A DNA stretch of 11,881 nt from NCBI GenBank assembly GCA_029098205.1, contig JAQXNW010000152.1:1-11881 (forward strand), read 5' to 3'. This DNA comes from Eubacteriales bacterium (GTDB taxonomy: Bacteria; Bacillota; Clostridia; Peptostreptococcales; Anaerovoracaceae). The position numbers and the translations under genes were made by a program. The notes beneath the pieces are model-generated. The model had not been told where the DNA came from. It saw only the letters and a program-made list of their open reading frames with translations, and ran no database searches. Positions 5,978-11,881 of the stretch are shown one piece after another (position 1 is the stretch's first letter; the number at the start of each line of letters is the position of its first letter).

Positions 5978-6923
5978 TCGCCTATTTACGATATACTTCA
6001 GCCCCTGTGGGAGCACGAAAGCTGTGACTGAGGCCGCAGCGAGCCAGCTGGCTTTGGGAAGGGACTGCGAAGAGGAAACGATTGACTTCACGCTTCCTTC
6101 TGCGCGGAGCGGGAAGACGGAGGCGGTTTGTGACGAAAGTCCTGACGCGGTTTGGGTAGAAAACCCGGAGAAGGTTCCGAGCAGAATCCCAGAGGCAGTT
6201 CAAGACGGAGCCCCGGATTTTCCGAAATGGAAATTTACGGATACGGATCTCGTCGTATTTGGGATGCCGACCTACGCGGGTCGGATTCCGAATAAAATGC
6301 TTCCCTTTGTCGAAAAGGCATTTCGGGGGAAGAATACGCCGCTTGCCGCGATGGTCACTTTTGGAAACCGGAATTATGACAGCTCTCTGACCGAGCTGAC
6401 TTCGGTGCTCGAAAAGAACGGCTTTCATACGGTAGGCGCGATGGCGGAGGCAAGCCGCCATGCATTTTCCAAGGAACTGGCGGAGGAACGTCCGGATGAA
6501 GAGGATTATTCGAAGATCCGATCCTTCGCTTCTGAAATTTCGGATCGAATTGAGAAAGCGGAGTCGATTTCGGATTTCGGGCCCTGCGTCATTCCGGGAA
6601 GGGAAACGGTAAAGCCTTACTACGTTCCTCTTCAGGAAGACGGGGCGCCCGCAAAATTTCTTAAGGCGAAACCGGTCACGGATCCGTCCCGCTGCGTACG
6701 CTGCGGAGTCTGCGCCGGAGTCTGTCCGATGGGGGCGATTGACCGTGAGAATGTTTTTGAAACGCCCGGTACGTGCATAAAATGCCAGGCGTGCGTCCGG
6801 CGCTGCACGATGCATGCGAAGCGGTTCGAGGATCCGGCGTTTCTTTCGCATGTCCGGATGCTGGAGAAGAATTTTACGGAAAGAAAGGCTTCGGAAGCAT
6901 TTTTCGCGCCGTTGAAACGATAA
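5967..6923 (+). CDS. EFR1-type flavodoxin/2[4Fe-4S] ferredoxin fusion
   Basis: This 318-residue electron-transfer protein combines an N-terminal flavodoxin-like domain with a C-terminal pair of [4Fe-4S] clusters (EFR1 family). The likely FMN phosphate loop is SPCGSTK (12-18). Further flavodoxin signatures are DLVVFGMPTYAGRIPNK (94-110) and TFGNRNYD (131-138). Cluster ligands are Cys243/246/249/253 (CxxCxxCxxxCP) and Cys270/273/276/280 (CxxCxxCxxxC, followed by Thr instead of Pro). Residues 43-85 form an extra low-complexity polar stretch, so the protein is longer than the roughly 260-275 residues I expect of the family. The ATG at 5967 is chosen because GGAGG lies 8 nt upstream; an upstream in-frame extension would only duplicate the end of the previous gene in another frame. 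The physiological partner is unknown. In anaerobes such proteins are thought to carry low-potential electrons. Confidence 0.85.
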   Translation: MRINRLFTIYFSPCGSTKAVTEAAASQLALGRDCEEETIDFTLPSARSGKTEAVCDESPDAVWVENPEKVPSRIPEAVQDGAPDFPKWKFTDTDLVVFGMPTYAGRIPNKMLPFVEKAFRGKNTPLAAMVTFGNRNYDSSLTELTSVLEKNGFHTVGAMAEASRHAFSKELAEERPDEEDYSKIRSFASEISDRIEKAESISDFGPCVIPGRETVKPYYVPLQEDGAPAKFLKAKPVTDPSRCVRCGVCAGVCPMGAIDRENVFETPGTCIKCQACVRRCTMHAKRFEDPAFLSHVRMLEKNFTERKASEAFFAPLKR

Positions 6924-6967
6924 AGCAATATCTGAAGCGATAATTCAATTTACGGGAGGAACTGGGA

Positions 6968-7630
6968 ATGTTCATGCAGGAGGAACGGGAGCAGGTTGTC
7001 TCCTATGGGAGAAAAATGAGCCAGGACCGGCTGACAGCCGGAACGAGCGGAAATATCAGCATCCTGGACCGGGAAAAAGGATATATGGCGATCAGCCCGT
7101 CCGGAATCGGATATTTTGATGTCCGCCCGGAGGATGTCGTGATCATGGATCTGGACGCGAATATCGTGGACGGAAACCGTAAGCCGTCCAGCGAATGGGC
7201 GCTTCATACCGCGTTCTATAAGAAGAGGGCGGACGCGGGCGCGGTTGTGCATACGCATTCGATATTCTGCACGACTTTGTCCGTTCTGGGAGAGCCGATC
7301 CGCCCGGTGCATTATATGATGGCGGACGCCGGCGTAAAAGAGATTCCTCTGGCTCCGTATGTGACGTTCGGAACGAAGGAATTAGCGGACGCGGCGATGC
7401 AGGCGATCGGCGGTTCGAAGGCCGTGCTTCTCGCGAATCATGGAATTATCGTCTGCGGGGAAAATATAGAGAGCGCGTACGGTCTTGCTGTGAATCTGGA
7501 ATTTACCGCGGAGATTCAGTGGCGGGCGGAGGCCTGCGGTACGCCGCATGTGCTTACCGATTCTGAGATGGATGCCGCGCTTCTCAGGTTCCGGCATTAC
7601 GGACAGCCGAAAGAGAAGCAGGAGAAATAG
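6968..7630 (+). CDS. fucA: Class II aldolase, L-fuculose-phosphate aldolase type
   Basis: This is a zinc-dependent cytoplasmic aldolase of 220 residues, close in length and motifs to E. coli FucA, which cleaves L-fuculose 1-phosphate to dihydroxyacetone phosphate and L-lactaldehyde. The seen motifs are GTSGNIS (25-31), SPSG (43-46), PSSEW (73-77) with the predicted catalytic acid Glu76, HTH (95-97) supplying two zinc ligands, HYMMADAG (115-122) and LLANHG (154-159) with the third zinc ligand His158. All key residues are intact. The start at 6968 has GGGAGG 8 nt upstream; the next Met, two codons on, would be too far from it. It lies 44 nt after the EFR1 gene and 5 nt before the hydrolase. No fucose isomerase or kinase is in the window, so the true substrate may be another ketose 1-phosphate, such as L-rhamnulose- or ribulose-phosphate-like substrates. 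The family is certain, the exact substrate is not. Confidence 0.82.
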   Translation: MFMQEEREQVVSYGRKMSQDRLTAGTSGNISILDREKGYMAISPSGIGYFDVRPEDVVIMDLDANIVDGNRKPSSEWALHTAFYKKRADAGAVVHTHSIFCTTLSVLGEPIRPVHYMMADAGVKEIPLAPYVTFGTKELADAAMQAIGGSKAVLLANHGIIVCGENIESAYGLAVNLEFTAEIQWRAEACGTPHVLTDSEMDAALLRFRHYGQPKEKQEK

Positions 7631-7635
7631 TCTTT

Positions 7636-8412
7636 ATGTACCCATTTAAGCATTTACATATCTACTATACAATCAACTGCGGGATGTACGTGTACAGCGG
7701 GCATACGGGAATTCTGACGGACGGCATCAGCACCGGAGGGAAGGCCGGCATGTCGGATATGCCGCCGCAGGTTATTTCTTCGATGCGGAGCGGAACCGGG
7801 TTTTTCTCACATCTGAATGCCGTACTGTTTACACATGCGCATGAGGATCATTACGACCGGAAGCTTCTCGGGGACTTCCTCAGCTCTCCGTACGGAAAAA
7901 ACGTGAAGTGCTACTGCCCCCGGCCAACGCCTTCCCGGGATCACCGCGTTCGGAATACCCTTTCTCCTCGTTTGATCGGCGAGGGCGTTTATTATGCGGA
8001 GGTCGGCGATTTCCGCATTCTGTTTATTGATACGCTCCATCAGGGGAAACAGTACCGTTCGGTGTACCACCAGTCGATTCTTCTGGAGAGCAGGGGCGAG
8101 ACGGTTTTGTTTCTGGGAGATGGAGTTCTTAAGGAGAACGCGGCAAAGAATCTCCGTGCCTTTGTCCCTTCGGTCGATCAGGTATTTATCAACGCGCTCG
8201 GTCTTTCGGATCCGGGATTCCGGACGTTCTTCCGCATTGTTCCGGTGAGGGCGCTTCAGGTGTATCACGTCGCCCCGGAGGAGAAAGATATATACAACTA
8301 CTACGCGGTCGCGAAATCCGCAGCCCGCAGGCTGGATCTTCCGAATCTAAGCTATAACCGCCTTCAGCCGATGAGTTGGCTGACGGAGCCCGCCGGCTGG
8401 ACAAAGAACTGA
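7636..8412 (+). CDS. UlaG-like metallo-beta-lactamase-fold hydrolase
   Basis: This is a 258-residue cytoplasmic metallohydrolase of the MBL superfamily. The metal motif HxHxDH is present as THAHEDH (His67, His69, Asp71, His72). Other conserved positions are probably His145 (YHQS), Asp162 in LFLGDGV as the bridging ligand, and His211 (VYHVAP). No extra domain and no signal peptide are seen. The overall pattern resembles small UlaG-like (lactonase/phosphohydrolase) members rather than beta-lactamases, RNases or flavodiiron proteins. The substrate cannot be assigned. The ribosome binding site AGGAG (7620-7624) lies inside the last codons of the aldolase gene, 5 nt separate the two genes, and coupled translation is likely. 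Next to an aldolase, action on a sugar-derived lactone or phosphate is a reasonable inference but unproven. Confidence 0.8.
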   Translation: MYPFKHLHIYYTINCGMYVYSGHTGILTDGISTGGKAGMSDMPPQVISSMRSGTGFFSHLNAVLFTHAHEDHYDRKLLGDFLSSPYGKNVKCYCPRPTPSRDHRVRNTLSPRLIGEGVYYAEVGDFRILFIDTLHQGKQYRSVYHQSILLESRGETVLFLGDGVLKENAAKNLRAFVPSVDQVFINALGLSDPGFRTFFRIVPVRALQVYHVAPEEKDIYNYYAVAKSAARRLDLPNLSYNRLQPMSWLTEPAGWTKN

Positions 8413-8479
8413 TGCCCTTTGAGTCAGAAGCGCTGGAATCCCCTCTCTTTACAGAGAATCTTTGGCGTGATACAACAAA

Positions 8480-8497
8480 AACATAATAAACATAATA
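8480..8497. repeat. Perfect tandem 9-bp repeat AACATAATA
   Basis: Two exact copies of AACATAATA lie head to tail (8480-8488 and 8489-8497). Each contains CATAAT, a possible -10 hexamer. A weak -35-like TTGGCG lies at 8462-8467. It could be a promoter or binding site for the short ORF at 8526, but this is speculative. Confidence 0.5.
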
Positions 8498-8525
8498 GTG
8501 GTTTTGTGTTCGTGAGGAACTAGTT

Positions 8526-8606
8526 ATGTTTGGCAGAAGAGGACGCACAATAAAACAACAGATCGTTTCGCTTTCCGTATTTTGCCATGGTTTCAGAAAA
8601 TCGTGA
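8526..8606 (+). CDS. Doubtful 26-residue ORF, possible N-terminal remnant
   Basis: The ORF starts with MFGRRGRTIKQQIVSLSVF and ends after 26 residues. It has a plausible ribosome binding site (GTGAGGAAC) about 9 nt before the ATG. The basic start followed by IKQQIVSLSVF recalls the N-terminal ends of chemotaxis receptors or sensor kinases just before their first membrane helix, so it may be the stump of such a gene. It is followed by a terminator at 8613. The ORF is too short for family assignment and may be chance. Confidence 0.25.
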   Translation: MFGRRGRTIKQQIVSLSVFCHGFRKS

Positions 8607-8612
8607 GAGCAG

Positions 8613-8659
8613 GCATATTCTGCCCTTCTTCTAAAGGGCGGGGTATGTCTTTTTTTCTT
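8613..8659 (+). terminator. Rho-independent terminator, probable end of the galE operon
   Basis: CATATTCTGCCCTT (8614-8627) pairs along its length with AAGGGCGGGGTATG (8634-8647), using a few G-U pairs, around a 6-nt loop. A T tract (8650-8656, then CTT) follows. It is the first strong terminator after the hydrolase gene. It could also end a short transcript from the 8480 region. Confidence 0.8.
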
Positions 8660-8705
8660 AAACTGTGGGCACAGAGGAATTTACGGAAATGAAAGAAGGG
8701 ATTTC

Positions 8706-8878
8706 ATGAAAAAGTCGAAACGTTGGATGCAGGGATTCTGGCGCTAGCGATGGCGGCCATTTTCCTTCCTGCATCGGTTTTCGCGGCGGATCCGGCGAAA
8801 ACCTCGGATTCGCAGAAATCGGCAGGTAATAATGGCCGAAGCAATCAGAGAAAACGATTGGTAATGGTATTCGGTTAA
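8706..8878 (+). pseudogene. Small secreted-protein gene with a frameshifted signal peptide
   Basis: The ATG at 8706 has a good upstream GAAGGGA and encodes MKKSKRWMQG, a typical signal-peptide n-region, but the frame stops at 8745-8747. One frame over, from 8735, the sequence reads ILALAMAAIFLPASVFAAD, a perfect hydrophobic core with an AxA-type cleavage site (VFA-AD). It continues with a polar segment (PAKTSDSQKSAGNNGRSNQ) and ends RKRLVMVFG at 8876-8878. The two parts join into one signal peptide if the frame is shifted near 8735. The mature part, about 30 residues, is polar and basic with no recognised domain. A strong terminator follows at once, which suggests a real gene lost recently. 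A sequencing error is an alternative. Confidence 0.65.
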
Positions 8879-8884
8879 AATGAC

Positions 8885-8940
8885 AGGACCTTTCCTGAGA
8901 ACGGCTGAACGGTTCGTTTTCGGGAAAGGCCCTTGTTTTT
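8885..8940 (+). terminator. Rho-independent terminator after the broken secreted-protein gene
   Basis: AGGACCTTTCC (8885-8895) pairs with GGAAAGGCCCT (8923-8933), with one mismatch. A smaller GAAC/GTTC hairpin lies inside the loop. TTGTTTTT follows. It starts 6 nt after the stop codon at 8878. Confidence 0.8.
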
Positions 8941-8957
8941 ATGGGAATCTACATTGT

Positions 8958-8996
8958 GAGAGAAACAAAGCCGCATGCTTACTTCGCATGCGGCTT
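8958..8996 (-). terminator. Rho-independent terminator of the flavorubredoxin gene
   Basis: AAGCCGCATGC (8968-8978) and GCATGCGGCTT (8986-8996) form a perfect 11-bp stem with a 7-nt loop. Read on the minus strand it is followed by TTGTTTCTCTC. It lies 54 nt past the end of the minus-strand flavodiiron gene, facing the plus-strand terminator just to its left. Confidence 0.8.
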
Positions 8997-9050
8997 GAAA
9001 TACCTGCAATTCTTATATGGTTTGCAGCTCAATTCGTTTTTGGTTTTGGC

Positions 9051-10448
9051 TTATTCCGCAGGGTTGAATTTGGATTTCGGAACCTTGCAGATCGGGCAGC
9101 GCCATGTGTCCGGAAGCTTCTCGAACGGAGTTCCTGCCGGAATGCCGTTAGCCGGGTCGCCCTGCGCCGGATCATAAACATATCCGCAGATTGAGCAGAC
9201 ATATTTTCCGCCTCCGACGGGTTCCATATCTTCCTTTCCTTCTTCCTCTTCGACAACGCCGTTTACGTTTTTAATGAAATCCGCTCCGAATGCGCGGAGA
9301 CGGTCGATCGCCTCCTGATCCGGCGCCCAGATTTCCTGAATGCCGTCGTTTACTATTTCAAAACCGCACGCCTTCAAAGCTTCGGTGATCTGCTTTACAG
9401 CGCCGCCGCTCCAGCCATAGCTTCCGAACGCGGCCGCCTTCTTATTCTTGAACCGAAGCCCCTTCATCATTCCGAGAAGACCGTCGATCGCGTATGAAAG
9501 TCCGTAGTTGATCGTCGGGCAGCCGACAAGAATCGCCTTCGAACGGAAAACCTGGGTCGTGATGTCGTTCTTATCGTCTTTCACCGCGTTCATGATGACG
9601 ATGCGGACATCCGGATCCTGTTTCCGGATTCCTTCCGCAATGGCCTCCGCCATCTTTCTGGTGGAATTCCACATCGTATCATAGACGATCGTGATCTGAT
9701 TCTCCTGATAAGCATCCGCCCATTTCAGGTATGTTTCCACGATCTGCGCCGGGTTATCCTTCCAGATGACGCCGTGGCTCGGGCAGATCATATCCAGCGG
9801 GAGATTCATCGCCAGAATTTCGTTGATCTTGTTTTTCACCTGTGTGCTGTACAGGTTCAGGATGTTCGTGTAATACTTCTGCGCTTCGTAATAGAGCGTT
9901 TCCTGATCCACCGCGTCATTGTACATGGATTCCGACGCGAGGTGCTGTCCGAAGCCGTCGTTCGAGAACAGAATATTTTCGCCGGACATGTATGTGAACA
10001 TCGTATCCGGCCAGTGGAGCATTCTCGCTTCGATGAAGGTGAGCGTCGTGTCGCCGAGCTCCAGCGTGTCTCCGGTTTTCACATTGACAAAGTTCCAGTC
10101 CTGATGATACTGGCCGCGGATGATTTTTTCTCCGGCCGCGGTGCAGTAGATCGGGGTGTCCGGGATTTCGCGCATCAGCTCCGGAAGAGAACCGCTGTGG
10201 TCCACTTCGTTATGATTCATGACAATGTAGTCAATGTCCTTAAGATCGATTTCTTCCTTAAGGCGTGCGACGAATTCCTTGTCGAACGGCTTCCAGACCG
10301 TATCGATCAGAACATTCTTCTTGTCACGGATGAGGTACGCGTTATAGCTGCTGCCCTTACCGGTGGAAAGTTCATTTCCGTGAAAGTGCTTGAGCTCCCA
10401 GTCGACTTTTCCGACCCAGGTAACATGATCTGTAATTTTCTTACCCAT
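9051..10448 (-). CDS. Flavodiiron protein with C-terminal rubredoxin domain (flavorubredoxin)
   Basis: This 465-residue cytoplasmic enzyme reduces O2 to water and/or NO to N2O, protecting an anaerobe from oxygen or nitric oxide. Three domains are seen in order. The metallo-beta-lactamase-like diiron domain (1-250) has ligands His79, Glu81, Asp83, His84 (HNEVDH), His145 (LHWPD), Asp164 (SNDGFG) and His225 (CPSHG). The flavodoxin domain (251-398) has FMN loop YDTMWNSTRKMA (256-267) plus GCPTINYG and FGSYGWSGG. After an acidic linker (VVEEEEGKED) comes a rubredoxin domain (415-465) with Cys418/421 (CSICGYVYDP) and Cys451/454 (CPICK). The order matches E. coli NorV, whereas most clostridial FprA proteins lack the rubredoxin. 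The ATG at 10448 has AAAGGA about 8 nt upstream. The gene has its own promoter and terminator, so it is probably monocistronic. O2 versus NO preference cannot be read from sequence. Confidence 0.94.
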   Translation of the reverse strand: MGKKITDHVTWVGKVDWELKHFHGNELSTGKGSSYNAYLIRDKKNVLIDTVWKPFDKEFVARLKEEIDLKDIDYIVMNHNEVDHSGSLPELMREIPDTPIYCTAAGEKIIRGQYHQDWNFVNVKTGDTLELGDTTLTFIEARMLHWPDTMFTYMSGENILFSNDGFGQHLASESMYNDAVDQETLYYEAQKYYTNILNLYSTQVKNKINEILAMNLPLDMICPSHGVIWKDNPAQIVETYLKWADAYQENQITIVYDTMWNSTRKMAEAIAEGIRKQDPDVRIVIMNAVKDDKNDITTQVFRSKAILVGCPTINYGLSYAIDGLLGMMKGLRFKNKKAAAFGSYGWSGGAVKQITEALKACGFEIVNDGIQEIWAPDQEAIDRLRAFGADFIKNVNGVVEEEEGKEDMEPVGGGKYVCSICGYVYDPAQGDPANGIPAGTPFEKLPDTWRCPICKVPKSKFNPAE

Positions 10449-10532
10449 TGGTTTAATCCTTTCTTCTTAGAGACAGAACAATTTTCAGGCCTTATTCTTT
10501 AATCGTTTATTAATTCTAATTGTACTCTACTA

Positions 10533-10538
10533 ATTATA
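10533..10538 (-). promoter_or_regulatory. -10 box of the flavorubredoxin promoter
   Basis: On the minus strand this is a consensus TATAAT, preceded by AAAAAAAG and a T-rich tract. The -35 match is poor (TAGTTT at 17 bp). A second candidate, TACAAT, lies about 12 nt downstream. The start would be near 10526, giving a leader of about 78 nt. The region is markedly AT-rich. No clear operator was recognised. Confidence 0.5.
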
Positions 10539-10584
10539 CTTTTTTTACCCGAAAAAACTATAGAAAAACAAAAAAACGAAGTCA

Positions 10585-10609
10585 CAAAAAAATCCCTCCG
10601 TGAGGAGGG
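10585..10609 (-). terminator. Rho-independent terminator of the aminotransferase gene
   Basis: CCCTCC (10594-10599) and GGAGGG (10604-10609) form a 6-bp stem with a GTGA tetraloop. On the minus strand it is followed by ATTTTTTTGTG. It lies 43 nt past the aminotransferase stop and separates this gene from the flavorubredoxin gene. Confidence 0.9.
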
Positions 10610-10652
10610 GAATAAAATATAGTATAGCTTAGAAAAACTGAAGAGGTCAAAG

Positions 10653-11881
10653 TCAATCCGCTTTGTCTTCGTCCATCGATTCGAGCGAAGCAATGCGGAC
10701 CGCAACTGTTAAGAGATGCATCGCGGTTTTAATTTCCGTGAGCTCCGCAAAAGACGGAGCGATGCGGATATTCCGGTTTTCCGGATCTTTCCCGTAAGGG
10801 AAGGTGGCGCCGGCTCCCGTCAGTTTGACACCGGCGTTATGGCAAAGCTCGACAACCCGGTCCGCAAGTCCCGGAAGTGTGTTAAAAGAGATGAAATAAC
10901 CGCCCTTTGGACATGTCCAGTCGCCGATGCCGAGGCCGTCAAGACCTTCTTCCAGCATCTTCTCCGTAATTTCAAATTTCGGACGGAGAATCGACGCCTC
11001 CTTCAGCATATGGCGGCGGATCTTATTATGGCTGCTGAAGTAGCGCGCCTGCCGGATCTGATTGATCTTGTCCGTACAGATCATAGCATACTTCAAAAAA
11101 GATTCAATATCAATCCTGTTTGCAGGGGATGCTGCAACTCCTGCGATGCCTCCTCCCGGGAAGGACATCTTGCTGGTCGAACAGAATTCGTAGACGATGT
11201 CCGGATTTCCGGCCTTCTCAGCGATTTCCAGAATATCCGGATACTGACTGCTTTCGCTGGAATAAAGGACATGAACGACGTAGGCGTTATCCCAGAAAAT
11301 ACGGAAATCCTGCGCGGCCGGTTTTAAGTTCGCGAACTCTTCGATGACTTCGCGGCTGTATACGGTTCCGGTCGGGTTGGAGTAACGGGGAACGCACCAG
11401 ATGCCCTTAACCGTGGGATCCTTTTCGACCCACTCTCTGATCTGATCCATGTCCGGGCCGTCCTCCAGCATCGGAATGCTGATCAGCTGGAATCCAAAAT
11501 GTTCGGTCATGTTGAAATGACGGTCGTATCCCGGAACGACGCACAGGAATTTCCGATCCGGAATCTGTGACCATGGCTTCTCGCCCATGATTCCGTCCAG
11601 CATGCCATGCGTGATGATATCGTACATGATGGTAAGCGAGCTGTTTCCGCCGACAATGACGTTTTTCGGGTTTGTGTTCATAATGTCGCCGAGAAGCGTT
11701 TTCGCTTCCGGAATGCCGGTGAGAACACCGTAGTTCCGGCAGTCGGTTCCATCCGCCGTGTCCAGAGTGGATTTGGAATTCAGGATATCAAACATATCCA
11801 TGGAAAGCTCCAACTGCTCGCGGTTCGGCTTGCCTCTGGACAGGTCGAGGTGAAGGTCTTCTGCACAAGCTTCTTTATATT
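10653..11881 (-). CDS. Aspartate aminotransferase, type Ic-like PLP enzyme (5' end outside window)
   Basis: This is a fold-type I, PLP-dependent aminotransferase of the type Ic aspartate aminotransferase group (Pfam Asp_aminotransf), which would transfer the amino group of aspartate to 2-oxoglutarate. The reading frame is open to the right edge. The codons before 11813 encode LDLSRGKPNREQLELS, a conserved N-terminal stretch, so the gene starts outside the window and 408 residues are visible. Probably about 20 are missing. Seen motifs, counted from the first complete visible codon, are: DGTDCRNYG (about 43-51), GGNSS (77-81), PGYDRHF (116-122), SNPTG (167-171), DNAY (197-200) and STSKMSFPGG (234-243) with the PLP-binding lysine at about 237. 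Near the C-terminus NIRIAPSF carries the substrate-carboxylate arginine. A TTG at 11813 could be read as a start but lies inside the conserved region. Specificity is inferred from the family. Confidence 0.87.
   Translation of the reverse strand, partial: YKEACAEDLHLDLSRGKPNREQLELSMDMFDILNSKSTLDTADGTDCRNYGVLTGIPEAKTLLGDIMNTNPKNVIVGGNSSLTIMYDIITHGMLDGIMGEKPWSQIPDRKFLCVVPGYDRHFNMTEHFGFQLISIPMLEDGPDMDQIREWVEKDPTVKGIWCVPRYSNPTGTVYSREVIEEFANLKPAAQDFRIFWDNAYVVHVLYSSESSQYPDILEIAEKAGNPDIVYEFCSTSKMSFPGGGIAGVAASPANRIDIESFLKYAMICTDKINQIRQARYFSSHNKIRRHMLKEASILRPKFEITEKMLEEGLDGLGIGDWTCPKGGYFISFNTLPGLADRVVELCHNAGVKLTGAGATFPYGKDPENRNIRIAPSFAELTEIKTAMHLLTVAVRIASLESMDEDKAD

Larger units (their letters stand above)
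8413..8705. other. Intergenic region after the galE operon
   Basis: No convincing gene is present. The stretch holds a tandem 9-bp repeat, a doubtful 26-codon ORF and a strong terminator (listed separately). The sequence just after the hydrolase stop has only a weak possible hairpin (TCTCT/AGAGA near 8445-8458), so the operon transcript may extend to the terminator at 8613. Confidence 0.5.

Noticed and set aside
8480..8497. Start of a CRISPR array or an integration site
   Set aside because: There are only two 9-bp AT-rich units with no spacers, no tRNA and no integrase nearby.
8941..9177. 78-codon plus-strand ORF
   Set aside because: It runs through the minus-strand terminator hairpin and then antisense to the rubredoxin domain; it has no ribosome binding site.
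9774..10502. 242-codon plus-strand open frame
   Set aside because: It is antisense to the flavodiiron gene, whose ligands are all conserved on the other strand.
11811..11813. TTG start for the aminotransferase
   Set aside because: The upstream codons encode the conserved DLSRGKPNREQLELS stretch, so the gene extends past the window edge.

Overview
The window looks like chromosomal DNA from an anaerobic, moderately GC-rich Firmicute of class Clostridia (Lachnospiraceae or a neighbouring Eubacteriales family). This is inferred from the gene families (EFR1-type flavodoxin-ferredoxin, rubredoxin-fused flavodiiron protein, type Ic aspartate aminotransferase, Gly/Ser-linked beta-helix surface protein, TGD-type membrane anchor), the strong GGAGG-like ribosome binding sites and the sigma-A-type promoters. 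No RNA gene, CRISPR array, insertion sequence or phage gene was seen.

Left block (1-2147, minus strand): an extended -10 promoter and a Shine-Dalgarno sequence at the extreme left point to a gene starting just outside the window. To its right, a two-gene ABC-2 exporter operon (ATPase then permease, overlapping by 4 bp) is read leftwards from an extended -10 promoter near 2140.

Second block (2148-4064, plus strand): a surface-protein region. It holds a 109-residue protein that is little more than a signal peptide plus a TGD/hydrophobic/basic C-terminal anchor, with its own terminator, and a decayed beta-helix adhesin-like gene. That gene has lost its N-terminal half and carries a single-base frameshift near 3613. 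A strong branched terminator closes the block.

Third block (4095-8659, plus strand): a five-gene operon from a near-consensus sigma-A promoter (TTGACA-17-TACAAT). The predicted transcript begins directly with a strong hairpin. Order: galE (UDP-glucose 4-epimerase); a two-TM membrane protein of unknown function; an EFR1-type flavodoxin/2[4Fe-4S] protein; an L-fuculose-phosphate-type class II aldolase; and an UlaG-like metallo-beta-lactamase-fold hydrolase. Spacings run from an 11-bp overlap to a 44-nt gap. Sugar-nucleotide and sugar-phosphate enzymes mixed with a low-potential electron carrier suggest anaerobic sugar metabolism, but the shared pathway is not evident.

Fourth block (8413-9050): mostly non-coding, with a tandem 9-bp repeat, a doubtful 26-codon ORF, a strong terminator, the remnant of a small secreted-protein gene with a frameshift in its signal peptide, and two back-to-back terminators where transcription converges.

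Right block (9051-11881, minus strand): a flavodiiron protein with a C-terminal rubredoxin domain (O2 or NO detoxification), with its own promoter, preceded by an aminotransferase gene of the type Ic aspartate aminotransferase family. The aminotransferase runs off the right edge and ends at a clear terminator.

I did not find a convincing new multi-gene system. The features most worth a second look are the miniature TGD-anchor protein, the decaying surface-protein genes, the hairpin at the start of the galE transcript, the uncharacterised membrane protein tied to EFR1, and the long unexplained leader at 2148-2486.
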